Source: Protostelium mycophagum
Lineage: Eukaryota > Evosea > Variosea > Protosteliida > Protosteliaceae
DNA: 32,970 nucleotides
Reading direction: 5' to 3'
Assembly: GCA_002081555.1 (NCBI GenBank)
Contig: MZNV01002466.1
Span: forward strand, 1 to 32,970
Shown here: in pieces, positions 31,741-32,970 of the stretch
How positions within the stretch are numbered: the stretch's first letter is position 1
Layout: every line of letters starts with the position of its first letter
Position numbers and translations under genes: made by a program
The notes under the pieces: model-generated
What the model saw: only the letters and a program-made list of their open reading frames with translations
What the model was told of the DNA's origin: nothing
Databases searched by the model: none

Positions 31741-32970
31741 ATGCCAAAGCCAGCACCAGCAGTTGAAATCGGTCCCGGATTCTGGAACTTTCAGACATCA
31801 TTCAAGATGATGGGAGGCCTTTTGGACGTCGGTAGGTAAATCGAACGATGTATGAAGCTAACGTTTCAAGGAACTCACATGAGCGTCGTTCGTCGTGAGA
31901 GTGGCAACTTCATCGTCTTAGATGGAGCTGGCCTGTCAGCAGACGGCCAGAAAGAATTTGATCGTATCACTGAGAACGGAACCAAGATTGACGCTTTCAT
32001 CCACACTCACCCTTACCACACGGTTCACGTTGTACCTTTCGCACAGAAGTACCCCAATGCTGCTCTGTACGGTTGCCCAAGACACATCGAGCTTTTCAAG
32101 GTACACCAGGGTCATTTTAGACAATGTTCCTCCAGCTTATTTGATTCTTGGCGGCCAAGCTTCTAATCTTCTTCGTCTAGAACATCATTGATCCAAACTC
32201 ACCACTTGCAGGATCTAAAATGGGCTGGTGATCTCAACGATCCCGCTGTAAGAAGTTCTTTCGAGCCCGATCTGCACCTCCGCATTCCTGCAGGAGCAGA
32301 GTTCGCCAAGGCCGAATCCCACTTCACCAGTACTTGGGCGTTCCACCCCGCTAGCAGAGTGCTTCATGTCGATGACACACTCACCTTTTTACCCCGTGTT
32401 AACTTTCTTGTGAAGGTACCGACTTCTTTTATTATCTTCTTTTTGTCAATGGGGTAACCTTTCCACTTGACTAGATACTGGATCTTACCATGACATCAAC
32501 ATGATGTGACTATCTGCTTGATTTTGTATTCCTTGTCACTGTCAATAATTACTGGTGGGAGATGATGGGACTCTATCTTGGACTCAATTTACACCCCAAG
32601 TACTCTCAAGGTTTGGACCAAAACCCAGAGGGTCCACTCAGTTTTCTTGCATGGCTTAAGAAGGTGAGCTTTTGACTTTGTCATGACAATAGAGGAATTT
32701 ATCTGTGGTTTCAATTATCTCAAAATCACATTTGTTGCCATATGTATTCAAATATAATTTTCTTCCACTCTAAATATTATATTTTTTTGTATATTTTTCA
32801 ATATATTTTAGATCTTGCAAAAAAATTATTTTTGTTGGACTTTTGTATGAAAGCTCTTTTTATGTTTAAAGCGGATCTGCTGTGAAATGAAGAGACTGAC
32901 ACTAACAGATTGGCACGGACTGGGATTTCAACGTGATTGCCATTGCACACAGAGGTGTTGTAGATGATGC
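31741..32970 (+). CDS. Metallo-beta-lactamase-like protein (3' partial)
   Basis: Exons 31741-31831, then from about 31870 to 32100, 32214-32415, a short exon near 32563-32664, and an exon from about 32910 that runs off the window. ATG at 31741 gives MPKPAPAVEIGPGFWNFQTSF. The second exon has THMSVVRRESGNFIVLDGAG and FIHTHPYHT, a metal-ligand string (HxHxxH) in the position of the metallo-beta-lactamase HxHxDH but lacking the Asp. Later comes TWAFHPASRVLHVDDT, and the last exon has IAIAHRGVV with another His. This is the pattern of DUF4336-like or related MBL-fold proteins of unknown substrate. No signal peptide is seen, so it is probably cytosolic. The acceptor before MMGLYLGLNLHPKYSQG is uncertain. 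The gene continues beyond 32970. Confidence 0.7.

Noticed and set aside
31430-31810. 126-residue open frame before the last gene
   Set aside because: Lies over the promoter, mixed composition, no motif, and overlaps the well-supported ATG at 31741 in another frame.
1-32970. tRNA, rRNA, CRISPR array, insertion sequence or virus-like gene
   Set aside because: I looked for cloverleaf-like inverted repeats, regularly spaced direct repeats and transposase or polymerase motifs and saw none I could support.

Overview
The window is nuclear DNA from an intron-rich, gene-dense eukaryotic protist. Genes sit on both strands. Almost every gene is split by very short spliceosomal introns (mostly 38-55 nt, GTGAG/GTAAG donors, a TGAC or CTAAC branch site close to the AG). 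Intergenic gaps run from about 20 to 550 bp and polyadenylation signals are AATAAA-like. There is no sign of bacterial operons. The gene set (an Ies6/INO80C subunit, a NAPE-PLD-type hydrolase, a VIT+VWA protein, IPT/TIG and GPI-like surface proteins, a giant coiled-coil protein) suggests a free-living unikont, possibly an amoebozoan. That placement is inference from gene content, not a proven identity. I built gene models by hand by joining exons in compatible phases. Joins I could not fix are stated.

Layout: 19-290 (-) possible small basic protein. 308-1641 (+) secreted, probably GPI-anchored protein with a calcium-loop-like motif. 1803-3901 (-) unrecognised helical protein, possibly mitochondrial. 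3993-4691 (+) INO80 complex subunit C (Ies6). 4980-12506 (-) large multidomain protein: charged N-terminus, SF2 helicase-like motifs, a Cys-rich insert, a P-loop located after helicase motif VI, and a glycosyltransferase-like C-terminal half. 12950-15013 (+) NAPE-PLD-like metallo-beta-lactamase. 15036-18210 (-) VIT+VWA protein with a Pro/Cys/Ala-rich linker. 18524-18840 (+) and 18871-19065 (-) two small convergent genes. 19514-28526 (+) a 2,589-residue coiled-coil protein in 23 exons. 29079-31415 (+) secreted IPT/TIG protein with a Thr-rich mucin-like linker. 31741 to the end (+) a metallo-beta-lactamase-like protein cut by the window edge.

The genes do not form a pathway; neighbours look functionally independent. 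The most unusual object is the 4980-12506 gene. It joins a helicase-like engine, apparently with motif I displaced C-terminal to motifs II-VI, to a glycosyltransferase that resembles the TET/JBP-associated DNA-base glycosyltransferases. That makes it a candidate nucleic-acid-modifying enzyme. Also notable are a 10-base motif (CGTTGTAGAT and its reverse complement) repeated in introns on both strands, a GC-hairpin element in introns, and E2F-like sites plus KEN boxes in the giant coiled-coil gene.
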